From: Volvox africanus
Taxonomy: Eukaryota; Chlorophyta; Chlorophyceae; Chlamydomonadales; Volvocaceae
Direction of reading: 5' to 3'
Assembly (NCBI GenBank): GCA_030268105.1
Contig: BSDZ01000079.1
Coordinates: 2,175,501 to 2,239,500, forward strand
Length of the DNA: 64,000 bases
Shown here: in pieces, positions 46,229 to 59,700 of the stretch
Layout of the letters: each line of letters opens with the position of its first letter
How positions within the stretch are numbered: position 1 is the stretch's first letter
Notes under the pieces: model-generated
What the model was told of the DNA's origin: nothing
The model's input: only the letters and a program-made list of their open reading frames with translations
The model's database searches: none
Translations under genes and position numbers: made by a program

Positions 46229-47304
46229 CAAGTGGGTGTATTATAGTCAGAGGCTGAGGGAGAGTAATATATAGCTAGTGTATAGATCCAGTCTGATTGC
46301 ATTTAGACACTCTTGCTAACTGTAAAAGAGGTGCAGGAATATCAAGATCCTACTCGCACGTTCTAAATCGTCCCCTTTTGATAGCATGACCACCTGCGAC
46401 TGCGGTGCAGCATGGATGTCGAATACAGGTTCTTTACCTTCGCCCTACGCGTCTTGCGGCAGGAGTGCGGGTAGCATCGGCTTAAGGGGTGCCTGGAATT
46501 TAAGGCGCTTGCCTTTGTAAAGGCAGAAGTTGTGTGTGACCGTGCTACCCACCTATTTTCATCTTGTGAGCTTTGCGCACCGCTCAAAACCCATGCAATA
46601 AGTTCGATTGCGAAGGAAATAGTCCAGAAGCATCCACGGCAAAGCAAAGCCGCCTTCAAGGTGCTTTCCCACAGGGAGTCTGTATTGTCTTGCAACACAC
46701 GGGGCCCCGTACTGGTCAGCACCGAATTATTGAATTTGGCGACCTGAATTTACCGGCCACATAGAATGCCCAGATTGATAGCGCTATGTACGGAGTCTAT
46801 ACACAAGCCAGGATTGCTGCTGCGGCAGTCTCCTTGGAATCGAAGCCCGACCAAAATGTTACATGTTGCGCATGTAAAACCAAAGTACCAACCCCTCGAG
46901 GGCTGTTTGATTGTGGAAAGCGACCATCGCAGCAGCAAGCCACTTACGATCCAGCTATCCCCACAATACACACATTACCCTCATCACGTCCTTTCGATGG
47001 CTGTAAGGCCGGCGTTGACACTTTCCCACGTGAAGCTGGCTTGCGCATTGCGAATGACCACATCCCCATCAGACGCACGATGAGCGGGGCTTCTGCTGCC
47101 TAACACCATTGCCCAAACATGTCAAAGTGTTGTAACAGCTCCGGCTTTTAGCAGCCGGCAGCCCAATCTTCTGCTGCAAGCCAGCTGACTACGATAAAAG
47201 CCATCCCTGATACGTCTGATACGTCGCCTATAAGGAGACCAGTATGATTGTGACCCTCAAGACCGGGTGGCTTCAGGTATCGCACTTTACTCCCCCGACC
47301 TGCA
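46229..47304. other. Stretch without a recognised gene
   Basis: Plus-strand frames at 46532-46747 and 46786-47103 contain protein-like words (VTCCACKTKVPTPRGLFDCG) but have no splice-site or family support. Otherwise it is flank of the NDUFA2 gene. Confidence 0.4.
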
Positions 47305-47309
47305 TTACA
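47305..47309 (-). terminator. TGTAA polyadenylation signal of NDUFA2
   Basis: TGTAA on the minus strand lies about 68 bases after the stop codon of the complex I subunit gene. Confidence 0.5.
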
Positions 47310-47376
47310 GCAAGGAATAGAGTGTCACTCACCTCGCCATAGAGGTAACATCCACTCTTTCCACATCCACAGATAC

Positions 47377-47909
47377 TTACTTTGGCATCTTCTCGCCCGC
47401 CTTGATAAGCTCTTGGAGCTTCAGCAGCACCGCTGCCGAGTCTGCACCTTGCACACTCACCGTTTTTTCAGCGCCGAAGTCTGTGCGGCAAGTCAACGTG
47501 GGAGCATCTTGTAAAAAGGACCGCGGACAATCGTGTTAGGTGAATGATTGTACCTCCCCACATCTACCCCACCCACCATAGCGCGCCGTGAGCTTGGCCT
47601 CCGCCCCGGAACACTCCCGGACAAGGATGGGGAAATGGGGGTTTACTTTCTTCATCTCAGCGTAGTTAGAGACGACGAACTCCCTGGGCGGCAACACGGC
47701 GTCAGCCGTAGTCCGCAAGTTCTGTTCTAGCCCTACAGGAGACGTACCTGACACCCTTGCTTGCTTCTGAGGCCTGGCAAAGATGGATTCTGTACGCAGC
47801 GAGAAAAGTATTACCGATTTCTTCCGGTAGCGCCCTGTAGTAACGCTTTCACCCCAACTGCTTACCTAAGCTCCTGCATGCTCTTTGATAAAGCATTGCG
47901 CCATGCCAT
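47377..47909 (-). CDS. NDUFA2: NADH:ubiquinone oxidoreductase B8 subunit (NDUFA2)
   Basis: Four short exons, 47909-47866, 47789-47748, 47683-47577 and 47480-47377, join in phase to 98 residues, the usual family length. The order is MAWRNALSKSMQELR, IHLCQASEASKGVR, EFVVSNYAEMKKVNPHFPIL, VRECSGAEAKLTARYDFGAE and a C-terminal helix LLKLQELIKAGEKMPK. This is the thioredoxin-fold accessory subunit of mitochondrial complex I. The two cysteines that form a disulphide in the mammalian protein are at HLCQ and RECS, and both are present. Location is the matrix arm of complex I, with import through an internal signal. The gene runs divergently from FCF1, 310 bases away. Confidence 0.93.
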
Positions 47910-48219
47910 CCTGATGAAAGCCTGCAGTGGCTTGCGCTAAACCAATGATAGCAATCCGCCAAACAGGCCACGCAGGGTCAGTAATGCGCGTCCCTTTACA
48001 GGGCTATGTTCATGTTAATTCGAACATCACAGAATGTGTGCGCATGGTCATTCTTCGTCAGCCGTACTGCTGTACGCAACCTTCTTCTCACGTAATTTTG
48101 AGACTAACCTCAATGCCATCTTAGCATGGAATTTTGAGCTAAAGTTTAAAATTTACAGCATCTAACGTTTGCACACTTTAGCCGTCGACCATTGAGAGCG
48201 CAACTCGTTTGGAGGTACA
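47910..48219. promoter_or_regulatory. Divergent promoter region between NDUFA2 and FCF1
   Basis: 310 bases separate two start codons that face outward, so both promoters must be here. No clear shared element was recognised. Confidence 0.5.
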
Positions 48220-49964
48220 ATGGGCAAGATGAAGAAAACCCGCAAGTTTGCGGAGGTTAAGCGAATGCTTAATCCTAAGGATGTTGTGTAAGTTTTATTT
48301 TGCAAGGAGAAGCCTCTGCCACCCTTCACGTACTGTTGGCACATTATGCCTGGCCGCAGGCCGCCAGCAAAACGTCAGAAGACAGAAAAAAAAGAGGACG
48401 AGGTTCGCCATGTGTAGGTCCAGTGGGGGAAGGTATAGAGAGGTTTATTTACTGTGGGTTAACGACCTTAACAAGGAGCTTGTTTGCGGCGGCGAAAAGG
48501 GACGGCGTCGGAACCCTTACCTACCGCCGTCCCTCGCACTGTCTCTCCTCCCTAGACCTTACCATCCTGCATACATATTGCCTCAGGGAAAAGGTTTCAT
48601 CGGCGCTGTTCTTCCGGTACAACACGCAGCTAGGGCCGCCGTACCAGGTAATCGTGGACACCAACTTCATCAACTTCTCCATTAAGAATAAGGTGGGATT
48701 CCTGGACAAGGGAGTCTTGTACTATAGAAGCTACTGTGTCTGAATTCTGGACTGGGACAGGCACGAAAGTCGGGAAGCTAAATACACCAAGGAATTGGTT
48801 TCGTCGGGTTCTGTGTCTGTATCTGTGTCCTAATGACGAAAGCCGGACGAATGCATCATGCAGATCGACTTGGTTCGTGGCATGGTTGATTGCCTATACG
48901 CGGAGTGCAAGCCCTGCATCACGGACTGCGTCATGGCTGAGCTGGAAAAGCTGGGCCAGCAGTATCGTGTGGCGCTGAAGGTTGCCAAGGTGTGTCTGAT
49001 GTAGCTGGTTTCGCAACGGCTGTAGGGACGTATTCGGGTACCTCCCTGGCACTGTTGACTAAACTACTGGGACGCCGCGCGTGCACGTCTGGCAAGTGTG
49101 ACCTCATAGCAGGGGCTAATAGCAAGCTTGCTTCTTGTGAGGATTAAGACCTGGATTGTTTGCTGCTGTCAACGTGGGCAGGCACTGTTGCCATGGTTGC
49201 TTTGATCGCCCTAGCTAGTGCTCCCGAAGGTGGGCGTGCATATCCTGAGTTCAATGCTAGGGGGTCCCAAAGCAAGCTCAGAATAGTGACCCACAGGACT
49301 GTTATCGGTGGCAACATTTCCGATGACCTGGTGCAGTCAACAGCTGAGCGCTTCGTTTAGGATATGGCGCAAGCACAATAGCTGAATGGCATATGTCCAG
49401 GCATTTTCTATTGTCCCAGACTCTATGCTGATTGTCCGTGTCTCCGTTTTACCACATCCTACCGTATGTACCGAATTCACCCACGTCCTTAGGACCCCCG
49501 CGTGGAGCGGCTGCCATGCAGCCATAAGGGTACGTACGCAGATGACTGCATCTGCCAGCGCGTGAAGCAGCACCGCTGTTACATTGTAGCTACATGTGAC
49601 CAGGACCTGCGGCGCCGAATTCGCAAGGTGAGGCGCGACCGAATCACATGGAACAAGGCTGAGTTGGAGGTGCATTAAGCTACGCTCAAAGGGTGGGAGG
49701 GAGGGGACAGCTCAGGGATTGCAATAGAGTGGGGATTGGCAGGGATTATCTGTAGATAGAAAAGGCAGGGGAATGCGCCGCCATTCAGGCCTAGCTGACA
49801 GGCGGACTGAGCCCCCGTGTCGTCGTCTACATCTGCTGTGCACACTTATCCCCTCCTTTTGCCCTCGGCAGATTCCTGGTGTTCCAATTATGTACTTGAA
49901 GTCGCACCGGTACACAATTGAGCGGCTGCCGGAGGCAACGATTGGTGGTGCGCCACGCAACTAG
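48220..49964 (+). CDS. FCF1: FCF1/UTP24, PIN-domain rRNA-processing nuclease
   Basis: Six exons, 48220-48287, 48360-48413, 48587-48692, 48864-48989, 49493-49627 and 49872-49964, join in phase to 193 residues. The basic start [17 protein letters not shown] is followed by a Lys-rich linker. The PIN domain then begins [20 protein letters not shown], with [51 protein letters not shown] and ends [11 protein letters not shown]. The acidic PIN residues of the active site (Asp in VDTNF, Glu in MAELEK, Asp in YADDC and in ATCDQD) are all present, so the protein should be a working endonuclease of the small-subunit processome that cuts pre-rRNA at early sites in the nucleolus. Length matches yeast and plant FCF1. 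Confidence 0.95.
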
Positions 49965-50707
49965 TTGGATAAACAATCTGAGCAAACGGAGCGTTCTTTT
50001 CCCTGGTTAGCAGCTGTTAGCCAGCATGCATTAAGATACAACAAAGGGAAGATGGTCATTATGAAGGTGGTGCTTGGGGACATCCTGGCAGGCCTAATAG
50101 GAAATGTTTTGTGGGACATCAGGGTCAAGGCCTATTTTATGTGTAGTTTATACTCTGTGTGGAGTGTTCCGTTTTCGACTTCAATTGAGATGATGTGAAT
50201 TTGCTTTAGGCTGAGATGGGATTTGGGAGGTTCCTTTGGGCAAGGAAGGAGAACCGAAGGACGGAGGGAAAGCCTTTGGCGGGCCGTACCGTTCCGTGTG
50301 CTGCGATGCAAAGCTGGATTTTGATGCTGCGAGCCAGCAGAGGAAGATGGTAACCTTATGGCAAAGGGTTGCGTCTGTTTTGCGCGCCCAATTCTATATA
50401 ATGCACGCTCCCGTGTGCACGCGACTGACGCGTTTAGATGCAGGCGAAGTAGGCCGTATGGATGGGAAGGCGGGAAGTCGTGACATGGCCGCGATGCTCG
50501 GATTACACTGATACAAACGAGTAACTGCTGAATGAAGTGTGAAAATATATAATGACACTCCTATATTCATTCCAGTTTTTCTCTCAAACACACATACCTG
50601 CACCAACATACCTAAAGGCTTACAGCGACGACTGACTTGTTAAAGTGCTAGTTTTGCATGTTATTGCATGGACGTAGTTTTAAAATATACAGTGCATATT
50701 CACGGAC
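49965..50707. other. Intergenic region between FCF1 and the SCAPER homologue
   Basis: This is the 3' UTR of FCF1 and the promoter/5' UTR of the next gene on the same strand. No TGTAA was seen before 50708, so the end of the FCF1 transcript is unclear. No gene recognised. Confidence 0.5.
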
Positions 50708-53700
50708 ATGGCCTCGCGAATAGGGGAGCTGTCGCGGAGCAACGGTTGCCACGGTCCTACCTACAACTTAACGTCAACGTCATCTCGAAGAGAGTTGGGC
50801 TCTCAAGGAGGCAGGGGTTCGGGCCAGACCGCGGAGTCTGGCGAATTAGGAGCTGTGAGTTCGGAAGATGCAAACCTGCTTCTACCACCTATTGTTATGT
50901 GTAAAAATGAATGTTTATTTTATTTACATCCGTCCTCTACATTAAAGGATTCGGGCTGGCACGTCGTCGACGCCCGCAATGGACGCCATGGTCGGTCTTG
51001 GCAAAAGTTATTTAAGCAGCTCACAAAGTAAGCCGTTTCGTGGCAGGGATTTACACAAGTGCTCATTGCGACCGTGGGACTTTGCCTACCCCTGTTGGCG
51101 GGGGCTGGGAATTGTTGGTCAGAGCGAACAAAACCGGATGCCGTACGGTACATACCTCCCCTGTGCTGATTAAGGCAACAGATTCCAAAATATGTACACG
51201 GAGGCTCCTCACAGTTCGTCACCAGTGACTCGCAGTATTGGGGATGGGTTTTGTTATTAAATTCTTGAGTTGGATTATGCTGCAACCCGGTCCCTTGTGT
51301 CCCCTCATCTCCTTCTCAACCTAAGCGTCGCCCAATGTGAAAAAAGCGGATAGGATGGAACCGGCTACGTACTGCCAACCGCCTCCCTGGGCCAGAGCCA
51401 ACCTCCAGAATCCCAATTATCCGATTAAATGAGCACAACACATCCTCCTTGGCAGGCTGCTTGACGATATCTACCTCACATGCGAGCTGGACTGTTCACT
51501 GGCACACGTGGCGACCATGACTGAGTACCTGGAGGCCTCAGCAGGGGACTTCGCAGAGGTAGGCACAGCACACAAGCACAGTGGCCAGTGGGCTCTGGTT
51601 GTTGCAAACAATGCGCCAACGCAGGTTTTGATCCAGTTACCTTGCTATGATTTGATAGCGTTCAGAAAAGCCGAGAAGCGGTGTTGCAGTTAAGGCTAAA
51701 GGGCAGCTGAAGTGCGCGATTTCACCGCTCACGAATCGAGTAGAATGCCCACCTTTCCCGTTACGAAAGCAAAGGAATGGGGGGGATGGGGCTATCTTGG
51801 GGATGATATGCCCGTGACAACAGCCCGCTGATGCTTGTTGCTCATGCTTTGACACGTTCCTGGTTCCAGACCCTGCCCTGGTTCTTCCACCCTGGTGACC
51901 TCGGCTTACAGCCTTCCCTCTTGCGGTCATCAGCGTCCCGTTTTGCATAGCAGCCGAAGCTTTATGCTGTGGCGTTTTCATGCGAGCCTGTGCGCTACAA
52001 AGCTCTGTTGTCCCTATCGTACCTCGCAGCTGCATTCCCAGCTGGAGTCCGTGGTATCGCCCAGCGGTCAGAAAGTTGCTTGGGAGGTACGTAATGGCAA
52101 CATTCGAAGAGCGCGCTCCTCTCCCAGCGCGAGCCTGTCAACCCTTAAGCCACCGGGTTGCTGCGTGGCCTCTCTGGCAATCATCTTCTTGTGCTTAGTG
52201 GCACTCTGGTGTAGCATGCTGTCCATCGATTACATCTAATGGCGTAATGCTTCCAACCCCTCAGGTGCGCGCATGCAGGCGCACTAGCAATCGCAGCCCC
52301 CGTATCGTTGGAACGTCGTACGGCAACGGGGGCGGCAGCAATGCCCGGGAGCATGGGCATTTCACTGCTAACGCCGCCATGGCAGCAGCCTCATCGACAG
52401 CGCCAGCAATTGCATCCGGCGACGGCGTGCCAGCACTGGCACCGGAATCATGGCAGGCTGCTGTTGCTGCTGCAGCCGGAAACACGAGGCAGCCGACTGC
52501 CTTCACCCGCACATCGGCTCTCCTACGGGTCAGGCGCGCGGTGAGCTGCAGCAGCGCGCCCGACGGCAGCGGTGGACGGATGCTCACAGGTGAATGTGGG
52601 CCATCCAGATAGTGCATCAATACCTGGGTTCATGAAGATATCGGCCTAAAACAGGTTGCAGAGAGGTGCAGTTGGTGCGGTCATTAGTTGACACTTAACC
52701 GGGGCAGACTTTCGGAGCCGGACATGTCGCGGTTAGGACAGGTGCATGCAGATGGACGCAAAGCCCGCTGCTGATGTGTAGAATGTCGTCTTTTTTAGTA
52801 AACGACTAAACGACACACTGTCATGCCGAGAGCCCGAAGCGGGGCACTTGGTTTTACACGTATGGCGTTGAGCGCACACGCAAGCCTCCTTATTGCCCAT
52901 GGATGTGGGTGTCCATGGCGGTGCGGAGGAAGCGCAGGGAAGCTGTTGCCAACTGGTCCTAAATCGCAACTTTACTACCCTCTTGTACCTCTCCCCGCGA
53001 CACGGTGGCTTGGCCATTTGCAGCAGCGGCTCTGGTAGGGTGCGCATCTAGCGAGGGTGGCGGCCTCGGGGAGATCGCTGGCGGCACCGCAGCCGTATGG
53101 CTTCCAGGGCCTGGCTCTGGTCCTGTCCAAGAAAGTGATAACACCGTGCCGCCCCAATTCCGCGCCGCGGATGCAGACGGCGGTAACCCTTGGAGAGGAA
53201 AGGTGAATTGGAACGAGCTCTTCGCCCGCCAGCATCAGTCCCAGCACCAGAAGCAGCAGGCGCATCCGGGAACACCTCAGGCAACCCAGCTGGGAACTGG
53301 GACGGTGGCCGCGCCAGCACCAGCGGCTGGCGGTGATGGCACTGGCGATGGCGGCGGCTTCCGGCTGGGGACAGCACTGCCGCCGCCACGGCTCAAGACC
53401 AGCGCTGCTAGCGGCGGCGGCGGCGCCGGCGGCAGTTTTGTTGGGAGCGAGAGCTGTTTCAGTCCCTCAGGCGGCCCACCCAGCCCTCCAGACTCGCTCT
53501 ATCATAAGATGCTGTCGTCACCAAGTAGGTGGCTTTGTGAGGGGGCGAGGGGATCATGGGGGGCGCTACGTCGTGATGTGGGAGTTGGTATCGTAGCATA
53601 AAAATGAATCCAAACCCAATGCGGCGACCGCGTTCCAGCATTATTACCTGGTGGGGACTTCTTGCACGCGCTGTTCCTAATGGCGTATGAAGATGGCCTG

Positions 53701-56700
53701 AGACGAGCCTACAACTGACGAGCCTACAACTTGCCAGTGCTCCTGTCCATGATTGCGCCCACCCGCACACGCACCCAGGCCGTAAGCTGTCGCCCTCGGA
53801 GGTCAGGCGAGCCAGCGAGGAGAGGCAGGCGCGTGCTGAAAAGGCGCGTCAGGCGATGGTGGAGGAAAAACTCGCGAGACTGGCACAGGCGAACCAGAGC
53901 AGGCAGACCGTCAAGTCCATGTTGGTGGGTTGAACAATTGTGCTGTGGTGAACTCAGGTACAGGCGAGAAATGGAACCACGCGCTATTCGAAATGGAACT
54001 GCTATCCCATGAATTTGCCAAGGGTGTAGCAAGGCAGGCAGTGTTGCAGCAGCAACGCCCCGGCGCCCTGCACAGCCTATAGGATGCATGTACTGCCCGA
54101 AGTCTTATGGCTTTGTGTTTATAGGGTTTGGGTTTTAGGGTTTGGGTTTTAGGGTTTGGGTTAGGGTTTAGGGCGTGCCTCCTCGTAGAACCGCGCAGCT
54201 CGCCGTCAGGCATGGAGGCTCTCGCTTCACCAGCCATGGCAGCGGCGTATCAAGCACAAGTTCTGCAGGGGGCCACCTTTTTAGTCTGATAATCTTAAAC
54301 ATTGATGCACTGTTAAAACCAAAGCCAAGACCGCCCCAATCTGTAGGAGGAGCGGGCCGGTGCTATCGCCGCGAAGGTGGACAGCAAGATTGCTCGCAGC
54401 GCCGAGCTGCGTCAGGCCCATCTGGCGGAGCGCGTGCAGAAGGCGGTGGAGGAAACCAAGAAGGTGCCCGCGGGGTAGCAGCGTGTGCGGTCGGCCTGGC
54501 AGCGAAAGACGCCACCTGATATCCTTTGGATATGCTGAAGGAATGACTCGCACTATGGTAGTAATCTAGCAAATCCATATGCCAGTATACACGTCTGTGT
54601 GGAGCGGTGCATCACGGTGCATGTCGATGTTTCGCGCGATGGTTTGCTGTGTCGTCCTATTTGAGTATAAGCATCATGTGCTTGCCCTACATGCTGTTCC
54701 ATGACTCTTTGGACACTCGGCAGGTGGCAGAGGTGGCGTTTATTAACCAGATGCTGGAGCAGGATAAGAAGCTGGCACTACAGGAGAAGTTGGAGGAAGG
54801 TAAGGCAATTTGGGTCCTTGCCATTCATAACTCCATCCGTTCCCAATGACACGGCGACGGTCCCACTCAACCAGTATGCCCCTGCCCCTGCCCCTGCCCC
54901 TTTCCGCCTTCCAGGAGAGTCCAGGCGGCGGCAGGCTTTAGAGGCGTTACAGCAACGTGGCAAGGGCGCCGCGGCCGCAGTAGGGGAGGCGCAGGAGCGC
55001 CGCAAGATGCTTGAGGTGGGCAATATGGGGGGATGTTGGCTCCAGGACCCTATACCGCAGAAGCGTTTTAAAACATCGGGCTCAAGGCGCCAGGAGCAGG
55101 GGCCCTCGCAGAGTCGGTTGGTCGGGAGGAATTTCAGAAGAGGGGTTGTGGCTGCTGGTCAGGGAGCCAGGTCAAATGTGACGCCTTAGACTCTGCTCTG
55201 GGTCCCATCAACGACGTGACCCTGTTACGTGACCCTGTTTGTCTTGGCCGAGGCACCCCGTGGGCTTTTCCAGGAGCACTGTAGGAGAAGGATTGGGGTG
55301 CGGCATCCCGCATGTGCCTTCCCACCCAAGTTGGGTTTTAACACCTGCAGGAGAGGGCAGGGCCTGTGCCGCAGCCCATCTGGGCCGATCGTGCCTATAA
55401 TGCTTGTACACCTTAAGACCCGTTTCTGGACATCGCGTACGATTTACACCATACGATGCAGGCGGAGCGGCGGGAGCAACTATTCGACCGGCAACGCCGA
55501 AAGATGGCAGCCCAGGTGAGAGCACCGCGGGGAATGACGGAGCGCCGGGTGCTAGGGCCACACGGGGATGGGAGGATGGGAGGATGTGGGTTTAGCTAGC
55601 TGCGATCCGCTGCGATCGGATTCAGCAAGGCCATTAAGAGATCTCCTGTAAATAGCTGATTGCCTGAAGGGAGGGGTGCCTTTAAAAATTGATTTGTTTT
55701 AAAAATTGATTTAACCAAATGATCAGTTTCGAAGTAAAAGGGCACGCACCCTGATGCATGCCCGCGCTGCGGTGCGGTGCAATATTGTGCAGGCCAAGCT
55801 TGAAGAGGAACGACGGGCAGCGGCAGCGGCGCGAGAGGCCGCCAGCCGCGCGCAGCGCGCTGCAGCCGCACAGGCAGCCGAAGCGCGCCAACGGCTGCGC
55901 GATGTGCTCTCGGTGCGCATTGAGGAACGGCTACGTGAGGCGGCTGCGCGCCGCGCACAACACCTGGAGTTAATTAAGGAGCGGGCGGCGCTGGGCAAGG
56001 TAAACGAACGCAATTAGTCGCGACGCTCCCTTTGCTCCCTTTAATACGCGCGCTTGCGGTGATTTGAGTATCACGTATGTAAAGCATGGCCACATTCAAA
56101 TCCCAGGTGGTATCTCCGCCGGCTTTGGGATCTGGGATTAGAGGATGCCTCCTGATGCAGATGCAGCATGTCCTGGTCAGCAATGTTTTGCAGCCTCACC
56201 CCGAGTGCCGGCGCCCCCTTCCTGAGCTTCCTCATGGTGCTGGAATGCGTTGCTAATGCGTCACGATCTGTGGTCCATGAGGAAGTGTTGTGTGCATATG
56301 TGCACTGCAGGACCTGTACGAACGCCGAACCATGGACGGCAACGCGACGTCACCCCGATCTCCACAATCGCGTTACACTCGGCCGCCATCACCCGAGGTG
56401 GCATCAGCCAGCGCCGGCGGGCACCAGTTGCTTCCGCCTCCGCCGCTGGTACGTCCTGCCACGCCACCGGGTAGTGGCGCCTCAGCCCGTCCTTGGCACA
56501 GCGGCGCCAGTGCGACGGCGGGTGCGGGCGGTGCTGCTACTGCATCTATAGGGTCTGGCGCCCAGCTGCCCTGCTCACCATCGGGGCTCCACTCATCAAC
56601 CTCCCACGCAAGTAAGCCTCATAACATGCGAAAGGGATGCATAAACATCAAAGCGTGATGATGCATAAACATCATATCATCGCCGGTATTACTTACTATT

Positions 56701-59700
56701 CGGGGGCTGGGGATGACACTTGCTAAAGACGAGAAACCTGTATCGATTGTTTGCTGGCACGGCATCAGTCCCTGCCCGCGTATTTCCGAACCCGAACAGC
56801 AATCCACCACAGCGCTTCCTTCTCGAGGTGGCCTGGGGTTATTTCCACAGAGCCTCTGCCAGGCTGGGCTCGGACACCCGGTATCGAACCAAGGAAACAC
56901 CGCCCTGATGTGACCAGACAGAAACGTGCGTCACGCGCGCACGTCATGAAACCTTACTGTGCGTGCTCCGACTTGCGGCCGTTTAAGGCCATTTCCCTGT
57001 TTCATGGTTTCATGTTTAAGTATTTTGTGAATCCATGCCCATATGCCCATCACTTCACTTCCCCCTTGCGACAGCTCTCACAGCTGATGGCAGCTCCTGC
57101 CCCAGCCCGCTGCGCTCCTCCGACCGGTCCATTACGCTGAGCGCCGACCCCCGGCGGCGACTCAAGGGTATGCGCCGGAGGGTCTGCAAGTCTCTGGCCC
57201 GGCTCGAAGCGGCGCGGTGAGTGGGCTTGGGAACGGGTACTGTATCACCGATGGCACAATTTGTTTTCCAGTCGTACTCTGGGGCATAGCTGCGTGTGGT
57301 CGATGGTTGTGTACATTGTTATTGTTATGGGTCCGCCAGGTCCGCCAGGTCCGCGACGTATGATATATCGGAGCGTTTTCGTGCCAGAGCTCCTGTTAAG
57401 GACGCGTTGCATGCCTCTACAGGTGGGCGTATGTCTTATACACAGGTGTGGCCGCGACGCATTCTTGCCAGCTCCTCCGCTATCGTATGTCTGTGGCTGT
57501 ACCCGGACTGAATTGCCACTTCTAAATTGCCACTTCTAAATTGCCACTTCTGAATTGCCACTTCCTGACGCCCCATCAAAACCCGCAGCCCGGACTACAC
57601 GGAACCGATACACCTGCAGACCCTCTTGGAGGGTGCCGACGGTCGCGAGCTGGTGTTGGGCTGGGCACAGCTGGTAGAAGCGGCCTTGCGGGATACTGCG
57701 ACAGCAGCAGCTGCCGACTCGGCCGCCACCACCGCTGGAAAAGCGGGCCGCCGGAAAGGTGCCAGAGAGCCTGCTACAGCCCCGGCGGCAGCGGTGTCGG
57801 CTGCGGCGACAGGATTGACGGCCTCTGGCGGGAATGACAGCAGCACTATAACCAGGGGCAGCAGCGGTGGGGGCAAGGGAAGCTCTGCAGGGCCCACTGG
57901 TAGCAGCGGTGGAGCGGTTACGAGTGGCGGAACGACAATTGGTTTGGAAGCCGCTGTTGCAGCTGCGTCTGTCAAGCACCTTCTGCAGCGTGTCCATACA
58001 GATTTGGGTGGTAGGAGCAAGGTGAGGTTAGAGACCTACTGACAAACCATCAGGCTCCTTATCTTCATTCGTATGAAAACGTCCCCTTCAACATCTCGTT
58101 CTACATCTCATTCGAACTTAGTATCCGCCCACCTATTGCGAAACATTCAGAATGGCGCAACGGCACGATAAGATGAGGCAATCATCAACGCTTTTCGCCA
58201 GCTTTACTGAAACACATGGACCTAGAAGATTATTTGTCTGGCGCCGGTGCAAACATATCACTCGCGTCGCCATTCAAACCGCGTCAGCTTCCATCACCAT
58301 TACCCGCACTTGCACCTGCAGCTCCACCAGCACCTGCAATCCCGCCGTCAGCAGCTTCGCCAGCGCAGTTGCCACCGCTGCGGCCACGCGATCCCCCGTC
58401 AACCCAGCCGCCGTTCCCGCCCATTTCTGCCGGTCCAAACCCGAGAACCCCTGTCCGGCGCTCGCAACTGTCTGCCTCATGCAACTGTGTGCAGACTGTG
58501 TAATCTGGTCTTTCCTGCTTTCCTGCTTTGCTGGCTACAGGGTATTGCGCTTCATGCCGCCCGGCCTTCCGGCCTTCTGACCGCACTCGCGGAGCTGCTG
58601 ACGGCCCCAACGGCCGCAGCGGCCTCACACCCGCCACAAACGTCGGTGCAGGTGTGTCGGGTCTCGAATGTACGTACGCGTCGGCGCCCTGCAGCACTCC
58701 CGTAATACAGGATCAAGTGAGCATGATATCTACGAGCAAAGCCAACACTCACCGGGCACACATTTTCGTGCTCATCATCCAAGCCAGGGGTCAGTCTTAT
58801 TAGTCGGCGACTGAGGAAACGATTAAATCCCATTAATCCTGTTTCTGCCATAACCCACTACCTTTCCTTGCCTTATTACACCCTGATTCGCTCCCCCCAC
58901 CTCCCCGACCTGCTGCGCTACCCTGATCTCCCCTGACACGTTTCCGGGGCTTGCCCTGATGCCCCTAAACACCATGTCAACCATACCCGCAGCTGATGGA
59001 GTTGTTGGCGCTGCTGGTAACCTCCACCCCCTACAACGCAGCCTGGTTGCTGGCGCGCAGTGGTGCGAGCTCGTTGACGGGGCTGGTGCGATGCGGGATG
59101 CGGGCGCTGGACCGTTACAATGGGCTGGCGGCTGACGAGGTGTGGGAGGAGCCCCCGGAGGCACGGTACTTGGCGGCGCTATTGCAGGTAGGCTGCATCC
59201 CAACGAGGTCAGCAACAGGTAGCCACCTGGCTATATTTTATGCGATGGCGTCCCTTCCTTATCCTGTCTAGTCTGTAAGATGTGAATGTTATTACAATCA
59301 GGTGCTGAGCTGCGTCCTCCATTGGATTGGGTCTTCAATGGGGGCGGCACGAAGGATAGCAACTTTTGAACCTTGCAACCGTTTATCGTGCGGTCCCGCT
59401 CCAGCTCCCATCGCACAGCTTATGTGTCCTAAACAGTAAAAGCTCACTTGGGTCCATCGCAGACGCTGGCCTGCTTGTGCCGGACGCCCTTCGCGGACCA
59501 GCCCTCATTGCCTGCACAGCAAGAGGAGCTGGTGGCGTACGTTGTTGCTTGCGGACTCATACACAGGTGCGGTGAAAATAGGGAAACCTAGGGGCCCAGT
59601 CACCTGACGCCGCACATTGAACGGAATGGAACGCTACAGGAAGCAAGATCATACCTAGCCAGTCAGATACCAGTCACATGATCTACAATCATAGATCTAC

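Noticed and set aside
53911..54237. Minus-strand frame with Asn-Pro and Lys-Pro repeats
   Set aside because: It is the translation of the telomere-like tract in a SCAPER intron.
56880..56890. GGTTCGATACC on the minus strand, like the T-loop/B box of a tRNA or SINE
   Set aside because: No acceptor-stem pairing, D-arm or A-box at the right distance upstream. A single B-box word is expected by chance.
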